52,764 nucleotides of DNA from Comamonas phosphati (lineage in GTDB: Bacteria > Pseudomonadota > Gammaproteobacteria > Burkholderiales > Burkholderiaceae_C): assembly GCF_014637085.1 (NCBI RefSeq), contig NZ_BMEU01000024.1, positions 1-52,764 of the forward strand, in the 5' to 3' direction. Below the pieces are notes generated by a model. The model was not told where the DNA came from, did no database searches, and saw nothing but the letters and a program-made list of their open reading frames with translations. Every line of letters begins with the position of its first letter. Within the stretch, counting starts at the first letter, position 1. Made by a program: the position numbers and the translations under genes. Shown here one piece after another: positions 6,824 through 15,351 of this stretch.

Positions 6824-8746
6824 ATGGATGTCATCAGCAACTCTGCTGCACGCTACGTTCGTCTGCGCGAGGAGGAGATGTCGATCGACGAGTACCTTGT
6901 TCTGTGCCAGCGTGATCCCATGGCTTACGAGAGTGCTGCCCAGCGCATGCTGGCGGCCATAGGCGAGCCCGAGATGGTGGACACGCGCAACGATCCGAAC
7001 CTGTCACGCCTGTTCGCCAACAAGGTCATCCGCCGCTATCCCGCCTTCGCCGAGTTCTACGGCATGGAAGACTCCATCGAGCAGGTGGTGAGCTTCTTCC
7101 GCCATGCGGCCCAGGGACTGGAGGAGCGCAAGCAGATCCTGTACCTGCTGGGGCCGGTAGGCGGCGGCAAGAGTTCGATCGCCGAGCGCCTGAAGTACCT
7201 GATGCAGAAGGTGCCGTTCTACGCGCTCAAGGGCTCGCCGGTGAACGAGTCGCCGCTGGGGTTGTTCGATGTCGTGGAGGACGGGCCTTTGCTGGAGGAG
7301 CAGTTCTGCATCCCGCGGCGCTGCCTGAACCATGTGCTTTCGCCCTGGGCCGTCAAGCGCCTGGAGGAGCTCGGCGGCGATATCCGCCAGTTCCGCGTCG
7401 TCAAGCGCTACCCCAGCATCCTCAAGCAGATCGCCATCGCCAAGACCGAGCCGGGCGACGAGAACAATCAGGACATCTCCAGCCTGGTGGGCAAGGTGGA
7501 CATCCGCAAGCTCGAGAACTATGCCCAGGACGATACGGACGCCTACAGCTACTCGGGCGGCCTGTGCCTGGCCAACCAGGGCCTGCTGGAGTTCGTCGAA
7601 ATGTTCAAGGCTCCCATCAAGGTGCTGCACCCGCTGCTGACGGCCACGCAGGAGAGCAATTACAAGGGCACGGAGGGCTTTGGCGCCATTCCCTTCGACG
7701 GCATAGTGCTGGCGCACAGCAACGAGAGCGAGTGGAAGGCCTTCCGCAACAACCGCAACAACGAGGCCTTCCTGGATCGCATCTACATCGTCAAGGTGCC
7801 TTACTGCCTGCGCGTCTCCGAGGAGATGAAGATCTACGAGAAGCTGATCCGCGAGTCCTCGCTGTCCAAGGCCGTCTGCGCGCCCGGCACGCTCAAGATG
7901 ATGGCCCGGTTCGCCGTGCTCACGCGGCTGAAGGAGCCCGAGAACTCCAGCATCTTCAGCAAGATGCAGGTCTATGACGGCGAGAGCCTCAAGGACACGG
8001 ACCCGCGCGCCAAGAGCTACCAGGAGTACCGCGACTACGCGGGAGTGGACGAGGGCATGTCGGGCATTTCCACGCGCTTTGCCTTCAAGATCCTGTCCAA
8101 GGTGTTCAACTACGACAGCACCGAGGTCGCGGCCAACCCCGTGCACCTGATGTATGTGCTGGAGCAGCAGATCGAGCGCGAGCAGTTCCCGGCCGAGCTG
8201 GAGACCAAGTACACCGGCTACATCAAGGAATACCTGTCGCCGCACTATGCCGAGTTCATCGGCAAGGAGATCCAGACGGCCTACCTGGAGAGCTACAGCG
8301 AGTACGGCCAGAACATCTTCGACCGCTACGTCACCTACGCCGACTACTGGATCCAGGACAGCGAGTACCGCGATACCGACACCGGCGAGGTGTTCGACCG
8401 CAACGCGCTCAATGCCGAGCTGGAGAAGGTGGAGAAGCCCGCCGGCATCGCCAACTCCAAGGACTTCCGCAACGAGATCGTCAACTTCGTGCTGCGCGCG
8501 CGCGCCAACAACCAGGGCAAGAACCCGAGCTGGACCAGCTACGAGAAACTGCGCCTGGTGATCGAGAAGAAGATGTTCTCGAATACCGAGGAGCTGCTGC
8601 CCGTCATCAGCTTCAACGCCAAGGCCAGCGCCGAGGATGCGCGCAAGCACGAGGATTTCGTCACCCGCATGGAGGCCAAGGGCTACACGCCCAAGCAGGT
8701 GCGCCTGCTGTGCGAATGGTATCTGCGCGTGCGCAAGAGCAGCTGA
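6824..8746 (+). CDS. prkA: PrkA-family serine protein kinase (YeaG)
   Basis: 640 residues; E. coli YeaG has 644. The start is ATG 6824 (MDVISNSAARYVRLREEEMS) behind GGGAGG. Residues 60-380 are the AAA-like PrkA N domain with Walker A GPVGGGKS (110-117), and the C-terminal third is the PrkA kinase domain (FGIST-like GISTRFAFKILSKVFNYDST region onward). Family knowledge: YeaG is a Ser/Thr kinase active in starvation and stationary phase, and acts with YeaH. It heads a three-gene cluster prkA-yeaH-spoVR, which is conserved in proteobacteria. The gap to yeaH is 63 bases. No clear sigma-54 or sigma-S promoter could be picked by eye upstream. Confidence 0.95.
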   Translation: MDVISNSAARYVRLREEEMSIDEYLVLCQRDPMAYESAAQRMLAAIGEPEMVDTRNDPNLSRLFANKVIRRYPAFAEFYGMEDSIEQVVSFFRHAAQGLEERKQILYLLGPVGGGKSSIAERLKYLMQKVPFYALKGSPVNESPLGLFDVVEDGPLLEEQFCIPRRCLNHVLSPWAVKRLEELGGDIRQFRVVKRYPSILKQIAIAKTEPGDENNQDISSLVGKVDIRKLENYAQDDTDAYSYSGGLCLANQGLLEFVEMFKAPIKVLHPLLTATQESNYKGTEGFGAIPFDGIVLAHSNESEWKAFRNNRNNEAFLDRIYIVKVPYCLRVSEEMKIYEKLIRESSLSKAVCAPGTLKMMARFAVLTRLKEPENSSIFSKMQVYDGESLKDTDPRAKSYQEYRDYAGVDEGMSGISTRFAFKILSKVFNYDSTEVAANPVHLMYVLEQQIEREQFPAELETKYTGYIKEYLSPHYAEFIGKEIQTAYLESYSEYGQNIFDRYVTYADYWIQDSEYRDTDTGEVFDRNALNAELEKVEKPAGIANSKDFRNEIVNFVLRARANNQGKNPSWTSYEKLRLVIEKKMFSNTEELLPVISFNAKASAEDARKHEDFVTRMEAKGYTPKQVRLLCEWYLRVRKSS

Positions 8747-8809
8747 GGCTGAGGTGGTTGAACAGTGCACCGGCGCCCACCATGCGCCGGGCCGTGCATG
8801 GGGGCATAG

Positions 8810-10078
8810 ATGGCATTGCAAATCATCGACCGCAGGCTCGCGGGCAAGAACAAGTCGGTGGGCAACCGTGAACGCTTCGTGCGTCGCTACAAGGAGCAGA
8901 TTGCCGAGGCCGTACGCCGCGCCGTGTCCCAGCGCGACATCCGCCATATGGAGCAGGACGAGAACATCACCATTCCCAGGAAGGACATACGCGAACCGGT
9001 GTTCCGCCACGGCCAGGGCGGCATACGCGACACCGTGCATCCGGGCAACACCGAGCACGTGCGCGGCGACCGCATCGCCAGGCCGCAGGGGGGCTCGGGC
9101 GGTTCGGGCTCCCAGGCCAGCGACAGCGGGGAAGGGGAGGACGACTTCATCTTCACCCTGACCAAGGAAGAGTTCATGGAACTGTTCTTCGAGGATCTGG
9201 CCTTGCCGCGCCTGCTGCGCACCCATATCGCCAGCACCCTGCAGTACAAGACGCGCCGCGCCGGCTACAGCCATGACGGCACGCCCCACAACCTGGCGGT
9301 GTTGCGCACCATGCGCGGCGCACTGGGTCGGCGCATGGCCCTGACCCGCGCGCCGCACCGCGAGCTGCAGACACTGCAGGATGAGCTGGAGTCCCTGCTG
9401 GCGCAGGACGACGGCACCAGCGAGGCCGTGGCCGAGCTGCAGCGGCGCATCGACGCCCTGAAGGCGCGCATCGACAAGGTGGCTTTCCTCGACCCCATAG
9501 ACCTGCGCTTTCGCAACCGCACCAAGGTGCCCGAACCCAGCAGCCAGGCCGTGATGTTCTGCGTGATGGACGTGTCCGGCTCCATGGACCAGCAGCGCAA
9601 GGATCTGGCCAAGCGCTTCTTCATCCTGCTGTACCTGTTCCTCACGCGCCACTACGAGAAGATCGACATCGTCTTCATCCGCCACCATACCCAGGCGGCC
9701 GAGGTCGGCGAGGAGGAGTTCTTCCACTCCACCGAAAGCGGCGGCACGGTGGTCAGCAGCGCGCTGGTGCTGCTCGATCAGATCATCCGCGCGCGCTACC
9801 CCGTGGGCGACTGGAACATCTACGTGGCCCAGGCCAGCGACGGCGACAACTTCGGCGATGACGGCGGCAACTGCCGCAACCTGCTGGAGGGCAAGATCCT
9901 GCCGCTGGTGCGCTATTACGCCTATGTGCAGGTGGTGGAGGAAGAGCAGAGCCTGTGGGAGGAGTACAGCCAGCTGGCGCCGCTGTTTCCCCACTTCGCC
10001 ATGCGCAAGGTGTCCGGGCCTGGCGATATCTATCCGGTGTTCCGCGATCTGTTCAAGAAAGAGGGGGTCTCGGTATGA
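8810..10078 (+). CDS. yeaH: YeaH/YhbH family protein (DUF444, von Willebrand A-like)
   Basis: 422 residues, close to E. coli YeaH (427). The N-terminus MALQIIDRRLAGKNKSVGNR and a charged N-terminal third are typical. A glycine/serine-rich linker follows (about 85-110), then a vWA-like domain with the MIDAS-type motif CVMDVSGSMD near residue 250 (DxSxS, metal binding). YeaH partners the PrkA kinase in stress adaptation. Its stop overlaps the next start (ATGA at 10075-10078), so it is translationally coupled to spoVR. Confidence 0.93.
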   Translation: MALQIIDRRLAGKNKSVGNRERFVRRYKEQIAEAVRRAVSQRDIRHMEQDENITIPRKDIREPVFRHGQGGIRDTVHPGNTEHVRGDRIARPQGGSGGSGSQASDSGEGEDDFIFTLTKEEFMELFFEDLALPRLLRTHIASTLQYKTRRAGYSHDGTPHNLAVLRTMRGALGRRMALTRAPHRELQTLQDELESLLAQDDGTSEAVAELQRRIDALKARIDKVAFLDPIDLRFRNRTKVPEPSSQAVMFCVMDVSGSMDQQRKDLAKRFFILLYLFLTRHYEKIDIVFIRHHTQAAEVGEEEFFHSTESGGTVVSSALVLLDQIIRARYPVGDWNIYVAQASDGDNFGDDGGNCRNLLEGKILPLVRYYAYVQVVEEEQSLWEEYSQLAPLFPHFAMRKVSGPGDIYPVFRDLFKKEGVSV

Positions 10079-11703
10079 ATCCTTCTCAATACCCCGTGCT
10101 GGCGCGGCGCAAGGGTTCCCACCACTGGAAACTGGCGGTGGCCAGCGACCGCGCCCAGCACGGCGTGCCGTCGGAGCCACTGCCGGCCGGCAAGCGCCCG
10201 GGCCACCCCTTGCCCGATCCCAGCGACTGGACCTTCGAGCTGATCGAGCGCTACCACGCGGTGATTGCCGCCACGGCCGCGCGCTATGGTCTGGACACCT
10301 ATCCCAACCAGCTGGAGGTGATTTCTGCCGAGCAGATGATGGACGCCTACGCCAGCACCGGCATGCCCGTAGGCTACCGCCACTGGAGCTACGGCAAGGA
10401 ATTCCTGGCCACCGAGCGGCGCTACCGGCGCGGCCATATGGGCCTGGCCTATGAGATCGTCATCAACTCCAATCCCTGCATCAGCTATCTGATGGAGGAA
10501 AACACCACGGCCATGCAGGCCCTGGTGATCGCCCACGCAGCCTACGGGCACAACAGCTTCTTCAAGAACAACTACCTCTTCGGCATGTGGACGGACGCGG
10601 GCAGCATCATCGACTACCTGGTCTATGCGCGGGACTGCATCGCCCAATGCGAGGAAAAATACGGCCTCGATACCGTGGAGCAGTGGCTGGACTCCTGCCA
10701 CGCTCTGGCCAACCTGGGAGTGGACCGCTACCACCGCCCGTCCAAGAAGACCCTGGCGCGCGAACGCGCGGAGCGCGAGCGGCGCGAAGCCTATGCCCAG
10801 CAGCAGGTGAACGAGCTGTGGCGCACGCTGCCGGCCCGCCCTGGCAAGGACAGTACAACCCAGGCGAGCGAGCGTTTCCCGAAGGAGCCGGAAGAGAACC
10901 TGCTGTACTTCATCGAGAAGAACGCCCCCCTGCTGGAGCCCTGGCAGCGCGAGATCGTGCGCATCGTGCGCAAGATCGCCCAGTATTTCTACCCGCAGCG
11001 CCAGACCCAGGTGATGAACGAGGGCTGGGCCACCTTCTGGCATTACACGCTGCTCAACACCATGTACGACGAAGGCTGGCTGACCGACGGCGTGATGATC
11101 GAGTGGCTCTCATCGCACACCAACGTCATCTACCAGCCGCCGGCAGGGCACCGCGCCTACAGCGGCATCAATCCCTATGCCCTGGGCTTTGCCATGTACC
11201 GCGACATCCGGCGCGTCTGCCAGGAGCCGACCGCCGAAGACAGGCGCTGGTTCCCCGACATGGCCGGCACGCCCTGGCTGCCGGCGCTGCACCACGCCAT
11301 GCAGAACTTCAAGGACGAGAGCTTCATCGGCCAGTTCCTGAGCCCCAAGCTGATGCGCGACATGCGCCTGTTCGCCATCCACGACGATGCCGGCGAAAAC
11401 GATCTGCTGGTCAGCGCCATCCACGACGAGGACGGCTACCGCACGCTGCGCCAGACCCTGTCGCAGCAGTACGACCTGGGGGTGCGCGAGCCCAATATCC
11501 AGGTCTGGAACGTGAACCTGCGTGGCGACCGCTGCCTGACCTTGCGCCACACCCAGTACCAGGGCCGCCCGCTGGCCGACGATGCGCTCGAAGTGCTCAA
11601 GCACACGGCGCGCCTGTGGGGCTTTGGCGTGCAGCTCGAAACCGTCAATGGCGACGGCGAGACGCCGGTGCTGCTGCACAGCGTGCCGGCGCCGCCGGCC
11701 TGA
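10075..11703 (+). CDS. ycgB: SpoVR family protein (YcgB)
   Basis: 542 residues starting at ATG 10075, within the ATGA overlap with yeaH. Hallmarks of SpoVR/YcgB are present: FELIERYHAVIAATAARYGL and PNQLEVISAEQMMDAYASTG near the N-terminus, YGHNSFFKNNYLFGMWTDAG, and the MNEGWATFWHYTLLN motif with His and Glu that could bind a metal. It is named from its Bacillus sporulation homologue; in non-spore-formers it belongs to the prkA-yeaH stress operon and its biochemical activity is not settled. A basic helical insert (ARERAERERREAYAQQQ) lies near residue 230. Confidence 0.93.
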   Translation: MNPSQYPVLARRKGSHHWKLAVASDRAQHGVPSEPLPAGKRPGHPLPDPSDWTFELIERYHAVIAATAARYGLDTYPNQLEVISAEQMMDAYASTGMPVGYRHWSYGKEFLATERRYRRGHMGLAYEIVINSNPCISYLMEENTTAMQALVIAHAAYGHNSFFKNNYLFGMWTDAGSIIDYLVYARDCIAQCEEKYGLDTVEQWLDSCHALANLGVDRYHRPSKKTLARERAERERREAYAQQQVNELWRTLPARPGKDSTTQASERFPKEPEENLLYFIEKNAPLLEPWQREIVRIVRKIAQYFYPQRQTQVMNEGWATFWHYTLLNTMYDEGWLTDGVMIEWLSSHTNVIYQPPAGHRAYSGINPYALGFAMYRDIRRVCQEPTAEDRRWFPDMAGTPWLPALHHAMQNFKDESFIGQFLSPKLMRDMRLFAIHDDAGENDLLVSAIHDEDGYRTLRQTLSQQYDLGVREPNIQVWNVNLRGDRCLTLRHTQYQGRPLADDALEVLKHTARLWGFGVQLETVNGDGETPVLLHSVPAPPA

Positions 11704-11841
11704 TCTGCACGGCTCACGTAGCTTTCTTCCAGCCTGTCCACTGTCGCGCGCGATCTCACGATACACAAACACTGAGGCAGCAAACCCGTGCGCGACCGCA
11801 TTGCGAGAGCTCCTGAAACATGCACCGTGTTTCCTGGACAG

Positions 11842-13233
11842 CTAAACCACAGCAGCGCTGAACGACTCGGGCCGCCGCGCCAGCAGATGAGACAGCCGTT
11901 GAAGACCCGCCTGTAAGCGTCCACGCTCCTTGATGCTGCCCAAAGAGATCCGAATGGCATTCACGGATCCGCTGCTGGTTGCGCTAGTGGCGAATGCCTG
12001 CGCCGGCGTGACTGCTATGCCCTCGCTGTCGGCTGCACGCGCAAGCCGTGAGGAGCTCCAATACCCCGGCAACTCGAGCCATACATGCAGGCCGTCTCCA
12101 GCGCCGCTGTACCGCCCCGCCAGAATATCCCTGGCCATCCGGTGGCGCAGACACGCCTCCTTGCGTACGCCTTCCATCAATCCGCCAGCCGAACCGTCGA
12201 GGATCCACTGCGTGGCCAGTGCGGCCGTCAGAGGAGCGACCATCAGCGCAAATGATCTGAGCGCGACCAGGAAACGTTCGCGTTCGTGCGGGTCACGTAT
12301 GAGCACGAAGGCGACACGCAAGCCGGGCGTCAGGCATTTCGACAGGGTCGAGATGTAGTACACCTGTTCCGGGGCAAACGTGGCAATGGGTGGTGGCGGG
12401 GCGTCGGCAAGCAGCCAGTAGGGATCGTCCTCGACGAGGCGTACATTGCAGCGCTTCGCGATGCTGGCGAGTTCCTTGCGCCGGCGCTCCGGCATGGTGA
12501 TGGCGGTCGGGTTCTGCAATGTCGGATTGAGGTAGACCAGCCCAGGCCTGTGCTGGCGGCACGCTTGCTCCAGCATCTCGGGCACCATCCCGTGCTGGTC
12601 CGCTGCCACCGCAATGATGCGCCGGCCGAATTGGGTCGCTGCGGCACGCAAGCCGGGATAACTTATTGGCTCTGCCAGGATCGTATCGCCAGGCTCCGTC
12701 CGCGCAAGAATCAATGCGGCGATGGCCGCTTGCGCCCCCGGACAGACAACAACCTGCCCTGAATCCAGATATCCAAACATCGGCTCGAGCCATTTGGCTC
12801 CCGCCTTGCGGTCAGAGTCGCTTCCCCCGCCCAAGTGGTAAGTCATCAGCAATTCAGCATCTGCCCTCATCAATACTTGAGACAGACCCTGTTTCAACAT
12901 GTCGTCGAAGTCCACGCCATCCGGCGGTGGTGGGGTATTCATGCTCAGGTCGAGGATGGCGGTCAATTCGACTTTCGGCGCCGCGACATACGTGCCTCGA
13001 GCGCCGCGTCCCTCCAACAGGTGGCGGCGTCTGGCTTCGTCGTATGCGCGCGTGACCGTCGTCAGGTCAATGTCCAGCTGTGCTGCCAACCGGCGCTGCG
13101 GAGGCAGGCGGTCACCCGGGGTCAAAGATCCGTCTGCCACCGCCGCCTGCAACGCATCCGCGATCTGCAAAAAACGTGGTCCGCCCTGCACGGCCAATCG
13201 CGGCAACCAGATGGGCGCATTGTCATCTTGCAT
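11842..13233 (-). CDS. MocR-type regulator: GntR HTH fused to a PLP aminotransferase fold
   Basis: 463 residues. Residues about 20-85 form a GntR winged helix (RLPPQRRLAAQLDIDLTTVT, ARGTYVA). From about 100 a fold-type I aminotransferase domain follows, with the Asp that contacts the PLP ring (VEDDPY, D270) and the Schiff-base lysine in STLSKCLTPGLR (K299). MocR proteins sense PLP or amino-compound adducts and usually regulate a neighbouring transporter or enzyme gene. The divergent neighbour here is only a small membrane protein. A GGAC-N5-GTCC dyad at 13246-13258, 13 bases from the start, could be its operator. Confidence 0.88.
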   Translation of the reverse strand: MQDDNAPIWLPRLAVQGGPRFLQIADALQAAVADGSLTPGDRLPPQRRLAAQLDIDLTTVTRAYDEARRRHLLEGRGARGTYVAAPKVELTAILDLSMNTPPPPDGVDFDDMLKQGLSQVLMRADAELLMTYHLGGGSDSDRKAGAKWLEPMFGYLDSGQVVVCPGAQAAIAALILARTEPGDTILAEPISYPGLRAAATQFGRRIIAVAADQHGMVPEMLEQACRQHRPGLVYLNPTLQNPTAITMPERRRKELASIAKRCNVRLVEDDPYWLLADAPPPPIATFAPEQVYYISTLSKCLTPGLRVAFVLIRDPHERERFLVALRSFALMVAPLTAALATQWILDGSAGGLMEGVRKEACLRHRMARDILAGRYSGAGDGLHVWLELPGYWSSSRLARAADSEGIAVTPAQAFATSATSSGSVNAIRISLGSIKERGRLQAGLQRLSHLLARRPESFSAAVV

Positions 13234-13410
13234 GGATCTCGGCTAGGACGTTTTGTCCCAATGTATGGAAATTGCTTTTAAGTAGTATGTCCCCGAACGT
13301 GCAGCAATACCATCCTTGTATGGCAGTCGCTGACGTTTGCGCCTTTCTCATCCGGGAGGTGGTGCGCATCGCGATAGATAGTGCCAAGTCATTGGCTGGA
13401 AATTCTCAAA

Positions 13411-13647
13411 ATGATCGATTGGATCCCCGTAGTCTTCGTTACGTTCAAGGTTCTCGTATTCGGCACATGCATGTTCTTCGCCATCAAGTGGCATTACGAC
13501 CAAGGGAGGAAGAAGGGCGTGGACACGCGTGCGTTGCTACTCACGGTGGGCAAGGTGGCAGCCGTCTTCATGCTGGCGCTCTTGGGCGTGCTGACCTTCA
13601 CCTTCGGCATTGCCAGGATGCTCGGCATCGACTTGAGCCTCCCATGA
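13411..13647 (+). CDS. Small hypothetical inner-membrane protein
   Basis: 78 residues from ATG 13411 (MIDWIPVVFVTFKVLVFGTC); a GTG at 13381 would add ten residues. Two transmembrane helices are visible, about 4-24 and 42-66 (LLLTVGKVAAVFMLALLGVL), with a positive loop KWHYDQGRKKG between them, so both ends would face the periplasm. I do not recognise the family. It is divergent from the MocR-type gene, 177 bases apart, and could be its target. Confidence 0.6.
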   Translation: MIDWIPVVFVTFKVLVFGTCMFFAIKWHYDQGRKKGVDTRALLLTVGKVAAVFMLALLGVLTFTFGIARMLGIDLSLP

Positions 13648-13951
13648 TGGCAAAGACGGGTCGGCCGACATCCGGTCATGCAATGAACCTTGCATTCGTC
13701 GGACGACCATAACTTGTCACTTCATCGAAGATGGCAATCGGCGGCCAATGACCACTGTTCGTGGTCGCCGTCGTCCAAGTCGACTCCCGCGACCGATTCA
13801 GTTCAGCCTGCAGCTGTCAGAGGCATGTCGCATAAGAGGTCAGTGCAACCGGAGTACACAGCCTGATGGCACTTCAGAAAATTGGATGATTTATGGCTGG
13901 AACCATTGCATATCAAGCGAAAGCAGCTATCAAAATAATCCATGCATAAAA
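13648..13951. other. Intergenic stretch, no gene seen
   Basis: About 300 bases between convergent genes. I see no plausible coding frame or RNA gene. A short GCAGCTATCAAAATAATCC motif near 13924-13942 belongs to the scattered GCTATCA-type sequences noted elsewhere in the window. Confidence 0.4.
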
Positions 13952-13976
13952 AAACGCTGCCAGCGGCAGCGTTTTC
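13952..13976 (-). terminator. Rho-independent terminator of the metQ-like gene
   Basis: AAAACGCTGCC and GGCAGCGTTTT form a perfect 11-bp stem around a 3-base loop. On the minus strand it is followed by a T-rich run, 21 bases past the stop of the binding-protein gene. The symmetric A/T tails could also stop transcription from the left. Confidence 0.85.
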
Positions 13977-13997
13977 CTTGTGCTCCGATGGGGGCGC

Positions 13998-14783
13998 TCA
14001 GAATGCCGGCACCACGGCACCCTTGTACTTCTCCAGGATGAATTTTTTCACATCGGGCGTGTGCAGGGCGTTCACCAGCTTGGCGATATCGGCGCCATTG
14101 GCGCGGTCCTTGCGGGCCACGACGATGTTGGTATAGGGCGAGTCCGCGCCTTCGATGAACAGCGCATCCTTGGTGGGGTTGAGCTTGGCTTCGATGGCGT
14201 AGTTGGTGTTGATCAGCGCCAGATCCACGTCGGCCAGGGCGCGCGGCAGCAGAGGGGCTTCCAGCTCCTTGAACTTGAGCTTCTTGGGGTTCTTGGCGAC
14301 GTCCAGCGGAGTGGGGGTCAGGCTCTTGGGGTCCTTGAGCTCGATCAGGCCCTGCTTGGCCAGCAGGATCAGGGCGCGGCCGCCGTTGGAGGGGTCGTTG
14401 GGGATGGCGATGGTGGCGCCGTCCTTCAGTTCCTTGATGTTCTTGATCTTGCTGGAATAGGCGCCGAAAGGCTCCACGTGCACCTTGCCATTGGGCACGG
14501 CCACCAGGGAGGTCTTGCGGTCCTTGTTGAAGCTATCCAGGTAGGGCTGGTGCTGGAAGAAGTTGGCGTCCAGCTGCTTGTCTTCGACTGCCGAGTTGGG
14601 CTGCACGTAGTCGCTGAACTCCTTGACTTCCAGATCGATGCCCTGGGCCTTGAGGGCGGGCTTGATGTGGTTCAGGATTTCAGCGTGAGGAACGGCAGTG
14701 GCGCCAACCTTGAGCACTTCGCCGGCCTGGGCCGTCAAGGCCAGCGTAGCAATAGCGATGGCGGAGAGAGCTTGCTTCAACAT
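13998..14783 (-). CDS. metQ: MetQ/NlpA-family ABC transporter substrate-binding protein
   Basis: 261 residues. A signal peptide ends in LALTAQA-GEVLKVG. The mature part has the NlpA-family pattern: VLKVGATAVPHAEILNHIKP, DANFFQHQPYLD, GATIAIPNDPSNGGRALILL, ALINTNYA and the DSPYTNIVVA end. Family members bind methionine (MetNIQ) or related compounds. Two oddities: there is no lipobox cysteine, so it should be a soluble periplasmic protein cleaved by signal peptidase I, and no metN/metI genes adjoin it. It probably works with a transporter encoded elsewhere. Substrate inferred. Confidence 0.85.
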   Translation of the reverse strand: MLKQALSAIAIATLALTAQAGEVLKVGATAVPHAEILNHIKPALKAQGIDLEVKEFSDYVQPNSAVEDKQLDANFFQHQPYLDSFNKDRKTSLVAVPNGKVHVEPFGAYSSKIKNIKELKDGATIAIPNDPSNGGRALILLAKQGLIELKDPKSLTPTPLDVAKNPKKLKFKELEAPLLPRALADVDLALINTNYAIEAKLNPTKDALFIEGADSPYTNIVVARKDRANGADIAKLVNALHTPDVKKFILEKYKGAVVPAF

Positions 14784-14981
14784 AGGTCTTCCAGACTTTC
14801 TTCAGCAGATTGCAATAAATTCCAGGGCTGCTTCGGCAGAAACAGCTGCCGCAAGCCATGGCGTAACAGGACACGTAGTCTAGTGCGATTGGCCGGGGTG
14901 TACAGGACATTTTTCTTATTTGGTTATAAGAATGTCTTTTTTTATTCTTCACCATCCACCGGCACCATTTACGATCGCTGC

Positions 14982-15215
14982 ATGAATCCAGAAATGCTGC
15001 AGCGCCTGGTGCAGGTGCAAATGCCTTACGGCAAATACAAGGGGCGCCTGATTGCCGACCTGCCTGGCAACTACCTGAACTGGTTCGCCCGCGAAGGCTT
15101 TCCCAAGGGCGAGCTGGGACAGTTGCTGGCCCTGATGCAGGAGCTGGACCATAACGGGCTGGCGCACTTGCTCAAGCCCTTGCGCTCTGTGTCGCCCGAG
15201 TCGACCCGGCGATGA
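14982..15215 (+). CDS. DUF3820 family protein
   Basis: 77 residues from ATG 14982 (MNPEMLQRLVQVQMPYGKYK). The motif MPYGKYKGRLIADLPGNYLN and then WFAREGFPKGELGQLLALMQ is the hallmark of the DUF3820 family of small cytoplasmic proteins. Function unknown; the GKYKG..DLP..YL..W pattern also occurs as a C-terminal module in some exonuclease-like proteins. It is divergent from the metQ-like gene. Confidence 0.85.
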   Translation: MNPEMLQRLVQVQMPYGKYKGRLIADLPGNYLNWFAREGFPKGELGQLLALMQELDHNGLAHLLKPLRSVSPESTRR

Positions 15216-15351
15216 AAAGTGTCCGTCACCGGGGCCGGCGTGCCCTCGGATAGTCCAGCCGGTGAGGTGGCATCATGCTTACGATCCCCGTTGATCGTTG
15301 CGGCTCCCTGCGCTAGCGGTTGCCTCCATAACCAACAGACCATCCATTCCC

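Noticed and set aside
7004-10180. 1058-residue open frame on the minus strand across prkA and yeaH
   Set aside because: Leu/Val/His-rich shadow of two well-supported plus-strand genes, with no domain.
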